Assembly: GCF_937616625.2 (NCBI RefSeq)
Contig: NC_065573.1
Coordinates: forward strand, 19,917,001-19,981,000
Direction: 5' to 3'
DNA from: Mercurialis annua
Taxonomy: Eukaryota; Streptophyta; Magnoliopsida; Malpighiales; Euphorbiaceae
DNA: 64,000 bases
This document shows, piece by piece, positions 14,540-27,062 of the stretch (positions are counted from its first letter, which is position 1; every line of letters begins with the position of its first letter). Below the pieces are notes generated by a model that made no database searches, was not told the origin of the DNA, and saw only the letters and a list, made by a program, of their open reading frames with translations. The translations under genes and the position numbers were made by a program.

Positions 14540-15354
14540 CTATTCTTCTTATATCAACATGCATCTTCTTGTTTTGGGTGAGTGCATTGTCCACCGTGTT
14601 GTTGATTGTTGACATTGGTTAATAATAAAAATTGACATGCCGAGTTTTTATGAAAGTGAAATAGTTACTTGTATTAATGTTTAACAAGGGGAGGGTGAAT
14701 TTTGAATGAAAACTAATAAAATATGATAATGTTTTATTGTTCTTTATGAATTGCTGATTTTGTTTAAAGAAATACAGATTGACTATATAGTCTATATATA
14801 CAATTGCTATCCTCTTGCGAGTGGATATTTATTGAAGAATTTTGATGTTTGAATCATACACAAAGATCATTACATGTCATTCTTTGGCATGTCCATTTCA
14901 GATTCTTTTTTAACAAATTTGGATATGTTTTGTTATTCTTGCTTAATACCGTTACATAGTACTTTGAAATCACAACTAATAATAAATCAATTAATATTGC
15001 AACCTGAGTGTTATTAAATGTACTTAAAGATTGCTAAACATGTAAAAATGAAAGTTCAATGTAAATTAGCACGGAATAGTTTTTAATAATTTATTAAGTT
15101 AATTATCTTTACTCTTCACTATTTTTGAAATAGAAAACTAATACTTCCAATACAACTTATAAAATTATTGTTAGTAAAAGTAAATAAATATAATTTGTAA
15201 TTTTTAAATATCTAAAATAGAAATAGGTTTTTAATCATGAACTCATAAGAAATGAAGAGGTTAATGCTCAACGACAATAGTTCATTACAGAATTCAGTGT
15301 GTCGAAACTCTAAATCAATTAAAAAAACAAGGTATCCTGGTTGTGCACCGAACC
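14540..15354. other. Intergenic, no gene seen
   Basis: AT-rich 3' flank of the MDHAR gene. I see no coding region or clear repeat before the poly(A) end of the LINE relic. Confidence 0.5.
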
Positions 15355-16008
15355 AATTTTTTTTTTAATCAATCATCAAGGAGCAAATATATTGCAATGA
15401 GAAACAGATACAACACAAAGAAACCAGGAAAAACTTAGTAACTACCAAGTATTAACAATTTTATCAAAAACATAATCACAAGAAAGATGCTTCAGATTGA
15501 AGATTTTTTCATTTCTAGCCCACAAATACTGTAAGTAGCATCATAGAACATCAATTTTCTAATCTTTGCATTGCAAGATCTTTCTGTTGATCTGTGGGTG
15601 AAAAAACTAATTTCCCTTCTCGATATCAGTCCTGTTAAACTAGCATTTCCCGGACTTTAACCCGTATATAGAACTGGAATAAGGGCATTCAGAGAATAAG
15701 TGATTCACATTCTCAGGTGCATTATTGCAAAAGCAGGACAAGCTAGATGAAATATCATTCCAATTACAAAGCTTTTATCTAGTCTGAAATCTACTTAACG
15801 GAGCTAACCAAACAATGAACGAATGACTGGGGACGTTCCCAGCATACGAGACGAGCGAATACCATGCAACTCTTTTATTTACTAGCAGAAGGATCTTCCA
15901 AACACTCTTAAATTGAGAGTTCCTTCTATTTGACTCTTTCTTTTCAATAGCTTCAAGTGTGTTCATAGTACATTCTCGTTTAATTGGCTGAGGGCCCTTT
16001 AAAACAGT

Positions 16009-16805
16009 TAGAGATGGCAAATGGGTGGGTTTGGGTGGGTATGGGTTGGATTTAAACGGGTAGGGTCATAAATGGGTAATCTACCCATTTATGACCCGTT
16101 TTAATTTTATATGGATGCTCATACCCTTATAACCCTATATGACCCTAACCCACCCATTAACCCACTTTATATGTAAATGATAAAAATTGATTTTTTAAAA
16201 TTTAAATTATATTACATTTTAATTGTACATCTTGTGAGAATTAATGAATTTTAGAGAGAAACTTTTAGAGAGAAACTTTTAGAGAGAATATGTTCCGGAA
16301 AAAAATATTTTCCGAAAAAAAAATCCGACAAAAACGTTTTTTTTCTGGAAAAGATATTTTCCGAAAAAAAAATATTTCCCGAAAAAAAATATTTCCCGAA
16401 AAAAAATATTTCCCGAAAAAAAATATTTTCCGAAAAAAATATTTTATGGAAAAAAAAATTTCGAGAAAAAAAAATTTTCTGAATTTTTTTTTTAAAAAAT
16501 TTGTTTTTTCGAAAAAAATATTTTGATTCATTATGACTTTTGAATATTGATTTTTAAATTTAAAATTTATTTGATATTCTAAAAAAACTCATACTCTTAA
16601 ATTGACATGTGTCATTCAACCAATTTTGCCTATTAGATCATTATGGGTGTAGGTACCCATGTCAAATCCTTATTTTAATGGGTTGGAAGATTTTTACCCA
16701 TTTACTACCCATTTAACATATAACTACCCTTTTATAACCCATACCCTTTATACAATGGGTGGGTATGGGTGGGTAAATGGGTATGGGTGAAAATTGCCAC
16801 CTTTA
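16009..16805. mobile_element. hAT-like MITE inside the LINE
   Basis: The left end TAGAGATGGCAAATGGGTGGG pairs with a right end that reads TAAAGGTGGCAATTTTCACC when reverse-complemented. Subterminal GGGTGGGTATGGGT motifs and their complement ACCCATACCC repeat near both ends. Flanks TTAAAACAG and TTAAGCAG look like a worn target duplication. The middle contains an A-rich tandem repeat. It encodes no transposase. Confidence 0.7.
16290..16525. repeat. ~17-bp tandem repeat, CCCGAAAAAAAATATTT unit
   Basis: A run of degenerate units of about 17 bp (TTTTCCGAAAAAAAATA / CCCGAAAAAAAATATTT) shows strong purine-pyrimidine strand asymmetry. The Lys/Phe-rich open frames on both strands are translations of this repeat. 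It lies inside the hAT-like MITE. Confidence 0.85.
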
Positions 16806-17232
16806 AGCAGGAAGCATTAAATTGCAATTCCAAATTTGAGTGTTAATAGAAAATTTATCTCCAATAAAATTCCAGCCAATCAAAGTTTACATATCAGATG
16901 GATTAGGAAAACTCCACAGGTTTTTCACAAGTGCAGTTCTAGAATTATCAGACTTTGATGAAAATATCTAGAAATCTTTCAACCATATATTTCCAATCTA
17001 GCCAATACTCATACCAAAAGAAGAATCTATTCCCATTTTCCAACTTATAATCCACCAGAGGAGCAATTACTGGTTTAAGCTTGAGAATCTACCTCTAATT
17101 CCAAGGGCTTTGTTAATTCACTAAAAGCTTGACCTTTTAAGCTTATTGATTGAGACTCATCTAGCCCAAATAGAAGGCTTAAGGAAAACCAGCCCCCATA
17201 TGTGCTTTCAAATGGCTGCCTTATTCTAAATA

Positions 17233-17567
17233 GGGTTAATTTCATAAAAATCGCGACCTTCAAAAGTTGCTATATAAAAATATGACTTTAATTTTTTTTA
17301 AATCTATCGTTTGTGTATTTTTTTTTACTAAATTCTTCACTAAACCATTAATTAAAAACTCAAATTATAAATCGACACAAAATATTATTATCTTTCGGCT
17401 AGAGTATGTAGGATTAATAATTTTTCGTCAGAAAAAATGCACCGAATTTTACTTTGAGGATAGATCTGAAACAAAATAAAAGGTCGTACCTTTAAATGCC
17501 AACTTTTAAAGGTTGTGATTAAAATAAAATTTCGTGTAAAGGTCGTAATTTTTTATAGAATTAATCC
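17233..17567. mobile_element. Mutator-like MITE inside the LINE
   Basis: The left end GGGTTAATTTCATAAAAATC matches the right end, which reads GGATTAATTCTATAAAAAAT when reverse-complemented. Flanking 9-mers TTCTAAATA (17224-17232) and TTCTAAACA (17568-17576) differ at one base. LINE-like coding continues on each side. It is related to the MITEs at 427-735 and 2935-3261. Confidence 0.8.
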
Positions 17568-17711
17568 TTCTAAACATGCACAGGTTTTACACCCAAACCA
17601 CCATAAATCTTGCTATCACATTCTTTACTTTAGACCAGCCAACTAAACCTCATTTACTTTCAGCATTAGCACCATGCAACTGGTTTAGGAAGTAAGAAAA
17701 TATAATCTATA

Positions 17712-18594
17712 TCTTCTCTACTATATATAAAAGTACGGATGGAAAAAAGAACATACAAATTTACTGAATATTTCTTTCTAATTTAATACTAAATAAAGAT
17801 TTTATGATTATTGATTAATTATTAATTTAATTTACTATTAAAGATTATATTAATTAGAATCCTAATTAGATATAATATGATTAGAATCCTAATTATAGAG
17901 TTCTAATTAGATACAATATGATTAGAATTTTAATTAGAATTAAATTATTATATAATTTATCTATTTTATATAGTATGATTAGAATTCTATATAGAACAGA
18001 AATTACCAAGAAGTTTAACTATTTAATTTTTTAGTCCAGAAGTGGAAGATTACTAAAGAAAATGATATCATGCATGTTTCTACTGTAATAACACAAAAGA
18101 GCTAAATATCAACTTCATTATTTGTACAACCACAGGTAGTGTTTTGAATTTATAATTAACATGTATAATTTTTGAATTTTTTTAAGTTTGTAACTTGACA
18201 ATAAAAGATACCAAACACAACTTAATTGATAGACATTTTTAAAGAAAATTATTTTATAAAATATAATTATTAATTAAAAAACTATTAAGATAATTATTTA
18301 AAGTTAGAGTACTAATTAAAATAAACTACTTATAATATTATGTTAAGATAATTGTATAAAATACTTTAAATATTTAATTATTATTAATTTAATTATAATT
18401 TGAAATTCTAATCATAATAAATTACTATTTTATTTAAATTTTAATATTTTTTTATTATTCTCTATAATTAAGATAAACTATTCCTAATTAGCAACCATCT
18501 TAATTATTATTTTAAATTTTATATTTAAATATAATTCTCATTATTTGATGAGTCACACTACGAACCACTTGTGAAACACGTAAAGCGACACTAG
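17712..18594 (+). mobile_element. Non-autonomous Helitron
   Basis: The 5' end reads TCTTCTCTACTATATATAAA and follows an A. The 3' end reads CACTAG followed by T, with a small hairpin-forming GTGAAACAC just upstream. This fits insertion between A and T and the CTRR terminus. The inside is very AT-rich and lacks a Rep/helicase frame. The 5' sequence resembles common plant Helitrons, but the 3' hairpin is weak. Confidence 0.6.
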
Positions 18595-18603
18595 TAATAA
18601 ATA

Positions 18604-19337
18604 TGCATACTCATTCTAACAGAGTTTAAGAGTTGTAAGCTGCCATCTCTAAAATAGCCATCTTAGATTTCTCCTTTGTGTTGTTCACAATACATAATAA
18701 ACACAAGAAAAGAGAATTAGCTTAAGGCGTGAATGTCACTCCTTAAAAATATTTTGCCAATGTATGCAATATTCGCCAGGATACAACAAACTCATTAGTT
18801 TATAGAACTGAAAGCAGAAGTCGCGGATATTTTATTTGTGATACGATTTGTATCTCAACTAATCCAGCAACAAAGCGTGTTTAATATTTAAATAAAAATA
18901 TCAGTAGAGTAAAACTTAATTAGCAAGATAATGTATGTAGACATAAATACAAGGTTCAAATTAACTGCATAGTAAATAATATATATGAAAATCTAAATAA
19001 TAAAGATAATGGAGGAGTTTGAGGAAAACGCGTAAGGCTTAGTCAAAACATGTGAGCAAATTTTAGATTAAGCCTAACCAATTTTACACTAGCTCAAATA
19101 AGCGCTTTACGGATAAGCAATGAAAAATAATAATTATATTAAAAATTATTTTGGATAGAAAAAAATTTAATCGAGCTTGGACCAAGCCCACTCGATATCC
19201 ATCTTCCACCCCACACCCAAACCCACTCGACACACTTATACGCCCATAATGTTTATTCACTTATAAACCCAATATTTGTAAAGCAATGTGGGAATTGTGG
19301 TTTTGAAATAACACTTAAAAAACACAAATACACAACA
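18604..19337 (-). repeat. 3' LTR of the copia element (left limit approximate)
   Basis: On the minus strand, a polypurine tract GCGGGGGAT (19338-19346) directly precedes TGTTGTGTATTTGTG, a typical copia LTR start. The following TTCCCACATTGC and later GTGAACAACACAAAGGAG phrases fit copia LTRs. The far end falls close to the Helitron boundary, and I could not fix the terminal CA or TSD. Confidence 0.6.
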
Positions 19338-19735
19338 ATCCCCCGCTTATTTCAAAAAACACTTGCTGGATTAATTTTCTAATTAGATAAAATGCATTAG
19401 TTTTGGTGTCTTATAGACTATGAATCAAAACCTAAAAAGAAGAGTTACAACTCATGGTAAGCTTGGTGAAGTTTTGAACTTCTATAAATTAAGAATTCCA
19501 TTTGTAAGTTATAATTCTCAACAATCACATGATACCTTCACAAACTGCTATTCAACGCGGTTATACGCTAATAGGCTGTACGCGTACCTGGATATTCATG
19601 AGTGTTATAATGACTTCGCCACAAGTCATATGGGAGCGGCCCTACTCCACTCTCATATAAGTGATTTCATTAAATTTATATAACAACTATATATAAACCG
19701 TCCTTAAGGAATATAAAATCATTAAGAGTTATAAA
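19338..19735 (-). other. Copia 3' untranslated region, left of element A
   Basis: This segment lies between the copia polypurine tract and the insertion site of element A. It continues at 30043-30199 on the other side. The plus-strand frame at 19420-19683 has no recognised motif and is probably chance. Confidence 0.6.
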
Positions 19736-20290
19736 CTCACTGTAATAACCCGGAAATTTAAGGATTTAAAATATAGCCACGTGTCTAATATTTTATTAGA
19801 CGGGAGTAGGTAAATTAAATTTAAAGATAAATTTAATTTACAAGTGTCCCTAAATTTTTAATATGGCTATAGGATTGCAAATTTAAATTTTTAGAATTTA
19901 AATTTGATTAGTTATATAGTTAACGGAGAGAATATGGATTAACGAATTGGGTGCAGAATAATTCATAAGTCCCTAACGAATATTTTTGGTACTAATATTC
20001 GCGAAATATTTTAAAAAGGTTATCGTGAAAATTTGATAAAATTTGGAAGCAGAAATTTTATCAAGCGCAGTTAATGCGGACTTAATAAATCGAAAATGAT
20101 TTATTAAGAATAAAATATAAGTCGGATGGGAATAAAAATTATATTTTTATTCTTTCTATATTTTATTAGATTTTTGGTAAAATTTTCACGAAATTTGGAA
20201 ATCGTTTCCGTTTAAGCTACGGACGACTAGTTTAGAAATTGGTTTAAAGTGCATGATTGAGTTAGTATTAAAGCGCACTTTAGCCAATAC

Positions 20291-20298
20291 TATATAAA
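20291..20298 (+). promoter_or_regulatory. TATA box of the element A LTR
   Basis: TATATAAA is preceded by GCCAATAC and followed about 30 bp later by the likely transcription start, defining U3 and R. The same sequence is in the 3' LTR at about 27613-27620. Confidence 0.65.
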
Positions 20299-20689
20299 CA
20301 TCCTTAGGTTATCAAATAAAGGCTCAGAGGCCTATTTTCATTTCCTTTGAAAGGAAATAAAGAGCAGAAGCTCTGTGGTTGGCGGCGACGATTAGGTCTC
20401 GAACCATTTCGATCCATTTCTCGATTCTAACTCCATTTCTTCAACGATTACTCAAGTAATCGAGGTAGTATAACCGTATTAAATGTTTATTTTGATATAT
20501 ATCGATATATTTCGAATATATATTCGTTTATAAACGGTTACCGTATCGAATCGAACGTAAACGTATTAGTTTTACGTTTCGAACGTGAATATGGATAGAT
20601 TGGAATGTGTATACGTGTTAGGGGCGGAAAAATGGAGTTAAAGCACGTCGGAAAGCCCGGAAAATTGACTTTTCCAGGGCTGTGCACTC

Positions 20690-20826
20690 GGGTGCACGAA
20701 CGTGCACCATTTGGTGCACGAACGTGCACCATGAGAGGGTGCACGAACGTGCACCATCTGGGGTGCACGAACGTGCACCAGTTGTGCACGATCGTGCACT
20801 ACCCCAAGGTGCACGATCGTGCACCA
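20690..20826. repeat. GTGCACGAACGTGCAC palindrome array, 5' LTR of A
   Basis: Six near-palindromes (GTGCACGAACGTGCAC or the perfect palindrome GTGCACGATCGTGCAC) follow one another with 3-9 bp spacers. The copy in the 3' LTR (28012-28168) has one extra 21-bp unit. The array is far more GC-rich than the rest of the LTR. It lies downstream of the TATA box, so it would be transcribed. Confidence 0.95.
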
Positions 20827-22698
20827 TGCCGAGATGTCGATAAGGGGGGACTTTTCGGGGCTTTTTGCCCTAAGAACTTGACATAGTTTCGTTGATTCGA
20901 AAACGTTTTAAAACGATAACTTGTGTTAGAAGAAAGTGAAAAGGTTTTATAACCTAAACCTAAAGACTTTGAAAAGGAGATTTTAAAAGTTAAGTTAAAC
21001 GTTTATAATGGACTTTAAAAGAGTTAAAGTCAACGTTTAAACGGTTTTAAAGATTTAGCAATCAGTTTTGCTAAATACTTAGTAAATGACCGAGAATTGT
21101 TTTGACAATTAGGTCTATACTATAAATGGTTTTCTTTAGGTATTGTGATACCTAAAATAACTTCTAGAGAGAAGTTAGAACGTTTTCTCAAAACGAGAAT
21201 CTATAATATGGTTTTAAAAGAAAACAGACCATAAGTGCTATATGTTTAAATGATTACATGTTTGACCTAGATCTGGGTTTAAGGACCTAGAAGTTTTATA
21301 GGAAACATATATTGATGTGTTTTATCCTGTTTGCTTTGTGTGTTTAGTCCGACCAGCTAGCCAGCAGTCTGACCACAACCACAGGATTAAGTTCCAGACC
21401 TAGCGGTGTTTGTGAGTTCATTTGTTTACTTTTGAATATTAGTATTCAATTGTTTTTAAATCATAAATCACACTAAGTATGAAACTTAGCCAAGGAAGAT
21501 CCACTGAAACGAGCTATCTATTGGGCAACAATAGGACTGTGTGATCACCGGTGTTAATGAACTATATGAGAGGTAAATATTATAAGCATACATATTGAGA
21601 TTAGGTTTTAAGCCAGATGCTTGCTAAGCGGCTTAAATCTAATGGGTAGTCCTGAGGTGGCAGTGATTTAAGTTCCGGCCCAGCAACCCTATACAGAGTC
21701 AAGATGGCTGTGATACATATGTATACAGCACATCCTGTATTAAACAAGAGTTGTGCATATGCATTATATATATGATAGCACTATAACGTAATCAGGATTA
21801 GGGTTTCATTTGGATCGAGGACTGGTAATATTTTTATATACCGATATTTTGTATATACGCGATTTTGGTATTTAATTGTAAACCTATCTACTCACTCAGA
21901 AATATTTATATTTCTGACCCCGTTTTTGTTTATCATTTTCAGGTACCTAGCTACCGGGTCTGGTCGAGCTTCCACCCTTTTCCATCAGGGAAGCTTATTC
22001 TGTTATTATGTAAATAACACTTTAAACTCTTAGCTGCTGCAATAGTGTATATAGGTTCGATATGCCTGTAGCCACGTCATGGTTCCTCTGTCTATATACT
22101 CTGATAGGAATCCTGACTTTGTCTAGCTCTAATAAGTGGCTACTCAATAGGCATATGGTGTTTTATGGTGTCCCCTACGGGTGGCCAAGCTTCGTGTCTT
22201 TGGTCTGCAAAGACACTGTGTGTAGTTTTAGCTGGCCTTACGTTTGTGTGCCTGCTGTGCATGTTTTTTATATGTTTGATATAACGCTTTGAAAAGGAAA
22301 GTGTTCGATATATTTTATTAAACATATTGTTCGGGTGCGCGGTTTGAGACAGGGCTGCCTGCGAGGCAAGGCATGTGAGCTAAGTCCCTGTACCACCGCA
22401 CCGGTTTTCAAAAATGCGCGTGGGTCAGAATAACTAGGGTTATTCAACCAGCATTTCTGAAAACGCGATATCGCCTATATGAATATTTTCAGAATATGTT
22501 TTCCACGTTAAACGGAAAAATGTTTTAACGGTGTTTTCTGAAAACGGGTCGTACGCGATGTACGATATATATTTATATTTAAGAGGCGAAAAATTTATAG
22601 AGGTTTTAGGCTTGCTACGGGTTTCGGAACAACCATTCCCATTCCCTAGCGCCGGTCTCGGCTCGAGTTTCGAGGTGGAAATCGGGTCGTGACAATGT

Positions 22699-22710
22699 TG
22701 GTATCAGAGC
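22699..22710 (+). promoter_or_regulatory. Primer binding site, tRNA-iMet, element A
   Basis: TGGTATCAGAGC begins 4 nt after the 5' LTR. It is the standard plant initiator tRNA-Met primer site for minus-strand DNA synthesis. Confidence 0.95.
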
Positions 22711-22954
22711 AATGTTTTAGGACTTGAATGTCTGAAGTATTGTTGCTGATATTTGTTAAGTAGAGGTACTAGAACTCATAAGAATTCCTAGTGAACTATT
22801 GCAGCAATATAGGATTCGAGTCATGTCTTGATCAGTTGTTAGTTATTGAATACAATCAGCTATAGATAGCAACTATACATGTGTGTAGTGTGTATTGATG
22901 TTTTGATCAAGAACACATGAGTTGTTCTTGTGTTCGAGACATGTTATAACTGAT

Positions 22955-23026
22955 GGAACATGTGAGATGTTCCTAAGTTGGAAACACGTTACAATCATGG
23001 AGCGGAATGGTCAGAACAGATGACCA
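22955..23026 (+). other. Leader hairpins between PBS and gag in element A
   Basis: One hairpin pairs GGAACAT (22955-22961) with ATGTTCC (22967-22973). A second pairs TGGTCA (23008-23013) with TGACCA (23021-23026). Both are kept in element B (51809-51827 and 51862-51880), the second with a different loop. In retroelements this leader often holds dimerisation and packaging signals. That role here is inference. Confidence 0.6.
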
Positions 23027-23243
23027 ATATTCGAGGAGAATGGTTCTGTTTGAATACAGGACAAAGCGAAGATTTTTCTTTGAATTTTTGTTCGAGAAAA
23101 TAATTAGATTTTCTCTGAATTGTATTTGATTGTTATGTGTTTTGCTTATATAGGTTTAATAGTTGATACCTGTTATATGAAAATGTGATTTTTTCTATAA
23201 CTATTACATACGGTACTTATGCTGAAATTTCATGTGTTTCAGT

Positions 23244-24075
23244 ATGTCTGGGCCTAGTAGAGCTCATACGCATGTGGGGTCTGATCCACATAATGTACCA
23301 GGTTTGCCTGTTATACCTGATACATCTGTTCCCATAGAGGCTGTTGACTCAACATCAGCATGTGACATGGACATATGGGAGGATGCTATTGGAGTAGAGG
23401 AATTAGAGAGAATGTTGAATGAAGACATAAACAGTACTGGAAATAGCCATAGCTCTGTGTCTGAATCGACTGCTACATCAGCTTATCTGGGATTTAAGGT
23501 AAAAGAGTTCTTAGCTGAGGTGGACCATCTAAGGAGGGTTCAACAGCAAATAAGACACTCGCCGAATCAGTCATGGGAATACGTGAGCGAGTGGGAGGTG
23601 CAAGAGAACCAAAGTTTAGATAGGTTGAGGGATTATATGGATAAGTATACTAGGGAAGATTTGAATGTGGAGGCATACACTGTTGAGTTTATGCGTTTAT
23701 GTGAAGAAGTACCTGAGTTAGTTCGTGATGGTGAGGAAGTTGCAAGTAGGTACGTCAAAGGTTTAGGGCCTGAGTTCGAGGAACTCATGACAGTCAGATT
23801 CTGTAGCATATCTGGCTGGGCGTGCGAAGCAGATAGAAAGTAAGTTGAGGAGGAATGACATACCCCTCCAGCCGTACTATTACACCAAACCTGAAGAACC
23901 TACTGCTACATTTCCTAGGATAGGAAACTCTGGACCCGCGAGGCACTATAACCCCTACTTTGTTCCGCGAGGGGGAAAGGATAAGGGAAAACTGAAATTC
24001 CGCGGAGGGCGAGGTAAAGGCCCGATGATTCGTGAGGCGTTTCCGTCTTCGCGATCATCGTCAGGTAATGTTTAG
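23244..24075 (+). pseudogene. Broken gag-like gene of element A
   Basis: The first frame opens at ATG 23244 (MSGPSRAHTHVG) and stops at 23841-23843. A shifted frame (23845-24075) continues with an Arg/Gly/Lys-rich, nucleic-acid-binding-like tail. A segment near residues 135-190 (AYTVEFMRLCEEVPELV, VKGLGPEFEELM) resembles the Ty3-type capsid region. It is shorter than a normal chromovirus gag and has no CCHC knuckle. The same start and an acidic region recur in element B. The product may never be made. Confidence 0.65.
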
Positions 24076-27049
24076 TTATGTGTTTGATGTTTAAGTTAGT
24101 ATGTTTATGTGTTTTCAATATCACGATAGAATTGGAAAACATAAACTACAGATATAAATTATATCCCTAAACAAAAAGAAATACACATATAAGTAAACAT
24201 TAAAAGTAAATGATAAATGAGAATTGATAAGTTAGGGATGTTAGAAACGTGCATCCTTAAAAATAGAAATCAATAACTATTGATAATTAACCAAATGATG
24301 TGAAGCAATAATAATCCTAATGTGAGGACAAATTATTAGGAATAAGAAACTTGAAATGTTACGGAGAAGTAGTTTGAAAGAAGCTTACAGAATGAGTATT
24401 GCAGTTTTGTTTTAAAAGAATGTATTATTGTGCTCAGATGCATCATGAATGCATATTGCAACAATCACTATAGAAAAAGGAATACTTAAATTCCATATAC
24501 CTATACAAAATGATTTTGTTAGGACATGCATCATGTATATTGTATATCAAAGAGAAAGAGGATTGTATAGCAACTCTTTGGGGATGAGAGATGTCATCAC
24601 CCTGAGCCACAATTGTACAAAAGTTTTAAAATGTGAATTGTTAGATTCACAGTTTTGAAGAGATAAATTTAAAGAAAAATCCAGCTGGTACACACATATA
24701 CTTATATATGTGGGTGAATATGTGTATATGCACATATGTTTGAAACGATTGGTTTGAGAAACCATTTGTTTATTAAACAAAATTTTTGTGAAATAAATTG
24801 TTGAGAAATAATTTGTTTACAAACAAACTGTATTTGTTTTAAAATGTAAGCATACTCGAACGAAAACTCTAGAATAAAGTCAAGGTAGGATACAAGATAG
24901 CGAAGATAAGATGTTATGATTTTTGTTGTTCATAATAAACAATAAAGATCTGGATTCTAATGTTTCATTCCGAAACATCAGAAATTAATAAGGATTGAGA
25001 AGAGTAGGAAGTAAGAATTTACATTCTTACTCTGAGTTAGACTGAGAGGTAAGTCTAGTGATGGACTTTTATGATAAATAAAAGTTCGAGAATAGATAAT
25101 AGAAGATAATTGCGATTAAGATAAGAGAGAGTAGGATCTAATTAAACACAACTCGGTTAGTTTGACTTCAAGTAGCTGTCGGTGAACAAAGTCATACGTA
25201 TGTGTTTAATTAAAATGGATATGAGATTGGTCTTACAGACAGAGCAGATGTCAGTAAAGGACATATCTCTTAAATCCAAACGAGTGGTTAGATGAACCAA
25301 AACTCATAAGTCTGAGAGGAGTAAACCTCAGCACTTAACTAATAAATAATAACGAATAGTTAAAAGAAAGATGATGAAAAGGAAACTAATTCTCAGAACC
25401 AAGTAGTTATACTACTAATTCTGATTTGAATAAAGAGAGTCGTTGATTATGTTAACGACTGACAGACTTTGTGAAGTCGTGTCAAAGAAGGTATTCATTA
25501 ATAAATAATTATTAATTATTTAATGAATAAATAATATACTTAAACAGTAAAATAAACCTTGGATTAACATAAGATGGAAATGTTATCAAGGTGAGAAAGA
25601 GATAAAAATAGTGAACTAAAGGAATAAGTTTCAGATGTTATCTGGAAACTAACAAAGTGTAGTAAAACCCCATTAACTAGTGATCGAACCGTTAGATCGG
25701 TTTGATTTTGGGATATGATAATCCCAGGACGGTTATCTAAGTTTTAACCGTTGCGATTGACGAACGGAGAGGAATATGATGCTTGAAGATGAAGGTGATG
25801 CTGTGAAACTTGCGTGAATTTTGGCAGTGAGCCAAAAGCGCAAGTGATCACGATAGTAAGTATAAACTTTAGTTAGCTTGGAATTGTCAACATAAGCTCC
25901 ATATATGTATACAAAATGAATTTGAAAACTGTGTTGAGACAGTAATTTCAGAAGATAAATTCCGAGAACCGGGCCATATGACTGTGAAGTCTAGGCTGAC
26001 TGGTAACGGAATATACATGTAGCGTACATGTATTTTGAGTGTCGGGTTAGAAATGCATAATGCATAGCCGACTAAAAGTGGAAAAATATTTAATAAACCT
26101 TTTGTTTTAATGTGAAAATGTTTTGAAAATGGAGCTACAGTTGATAGTCAGTTAATTAAACATGATAGTAACAGCTATAGCACAGTTATGAAAACTGTTA
26201 GCTGTGAACAAGGAAGATATGTATATGGAGAAGAAGTTAAGAAGTCTAATTAACATTGGAAATTCCGGAAAAAAAAAAACTAGGAATGAAAGTATAGTTT
26301 TGCGGTGATTATAAAGGAAGTTACAAGGTGCTCTATAGTGAGATAGTTAGATTATAACCACACCTACACCTATACAACCACATTCTGGAAAGAGAGGAGA
26401 TCAGTTACCCAATCTGCAACAGGAAGTTACTATAGATTGTGGGAATAAATAAAGAACATTCTATACAAGGTATAGAAATGTAAGGAAACTAAAAGATGAG
26501 TAGTTAGTTTGTGAACAGTAATCATAAAACATACTAAAAGTCATCTCAATAATAAGATGAGCCATAAACAAACAACTAAGGTTGAAAAGAAAACAAAAGA
26601 AAAGTTAAAGAAAAATATAATAAATAAAGATGTGTGACAAAGGTGGTATACTAAAAGAGGAGTTATTAGAAGCTAGCAAAGGTAACCTAGTTTTATGATA
26701 ACCCTGGAGTAAGTTAAATGGTATTAACTTATACCAACCTATTTGGATCGCTTAGCAAGAAAGAGATTAGAGATTAGTCCTTGGAATGCGTTGCAAGACG
26801 CTAAGCTAAGGAGTAAAAAATACTCCATACGAGTTATAGGATCAAGAGGAGTATACAAAGTGAACAATCTGTTTGTAGAACGGAAGTTCACACAGATGAT
26901 AAGAACAACATCGAGGAAGAGAGATATGATTGAGAATGTCAGTTAAGATGGTGCTATGCTTTCCGAAGCATGAAGTGAGATTAAGTATAAGTGAAGTTTG
27001 GATTATAAGTAAAAAGAAAGTATATGTAAATTCGAGGACGAATTTATAT
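24076..27049 (+). other. Non-coding internal region of element A
   Basis: About 3 kb lie between the gag relic and the PPT, with no protease, RT, RNase H or integrase motif in any frame. Segments recur in the same order in element B (52580-55979). One example is the hairpin block at 25683-25750, and another is the phrase GTGAACAAAGTCATAC near 25182. This is a conserved non-coding interior rather than random decay of pol. Confidence 0.8.
25683..25750 (+). other. Triple-hairpin block, conserved in elements A and B
   Basis: Three short hairpins lie side by side. AACCG (25687-25691) pairs with CGGTT (25698-25702), with ATC/GAT extending it. GGGAT (25710-25714) pairs with ATCCC (25721-25725). CGGTTA (25730-25735) pairs with TAACCG (25745-25750). 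Element B has the same block at 54048-54115. Its function is unknown. Confidence 0.7.
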
Positions 27050-27062
27050 AAGGGGGAGAGAA
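27050..27062 (+). promoter_or_regulatory. Polypurine tract, element A
   Basis: AAGGGGGAGAGAA abuts the 3' LTR, the expected plus-strand primer position. The preceding TTCGAGGACGAATTT phrase is typical of the 3' end of plant chromovirus-type elements. Confidence 0.92.

Larger units (their letters stand above)
15355..17711 (-). pseudogene. Decayed LINE (L1-type) 3' part, RT C-terminal region and zinc-binding domain
   Basis: Read on the minus strand, fragments match plant L1-type retrotransposons. These are a GGLGVK-like segment at about 17570-17700, an NGNRFFFWYEYWL-like segment at about 16980-17050, and a zf-RVT-like segment SLVSYAGNVPSHSFIVWLAP at about 15790-15860. The last is followed by a cysteine/histidine-rich stretch near 15690-15770. 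The plus-strand T-run near 15355 fits the poly(A) tail. Frames are broken by stops, and two MITEs (16009-16805 and 17233-17567) interrupt it. The 5' part is missing, as is usual for truncated LINE copies. Confidence 0.75.
19741..22694 (+). repeat. 5' LTR of element A (2954 bp)
   Basis: It runs from TGTAATAACC to GTCGTGACA. It matches 27063-30037 almost base for base, with one 21-bp indel in the palindrome array and scattered substitutions. It includes a CCAAT/TATA promoter near 20284-20298 and a GTGCAC palindrome array at 20690-20826. Confidence 0.95.

Noticed and set aside
16265..16531. Phe/Lys-rich frames on both strands
   Set aside because: They are translations of the ~17-bp A-rich tandem repeat inside the hAT-like MITE.
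20538..20886. Open frames with repeated CTNVHERAP/GARSCT peptides, also at 27860-28229, 39852-40174 and 57126-57523
   Set aside because: They are translations of the GTGCAC palindrome arrays in the LTRs, present in many frames.
22062..22292. 76-aa frame identical in both LTRs of element A (also 29405-29635)
   Set aside because: The identity only reflects LTR duplication. There is no motif, and the matching region of element B is not open.
26743..26946. 67-aa basic frame near the 3' end of element A
   Set aside because: It has no similarity to pol or gag that I recognise and no clear counterpart in element B, so it is probably chance.
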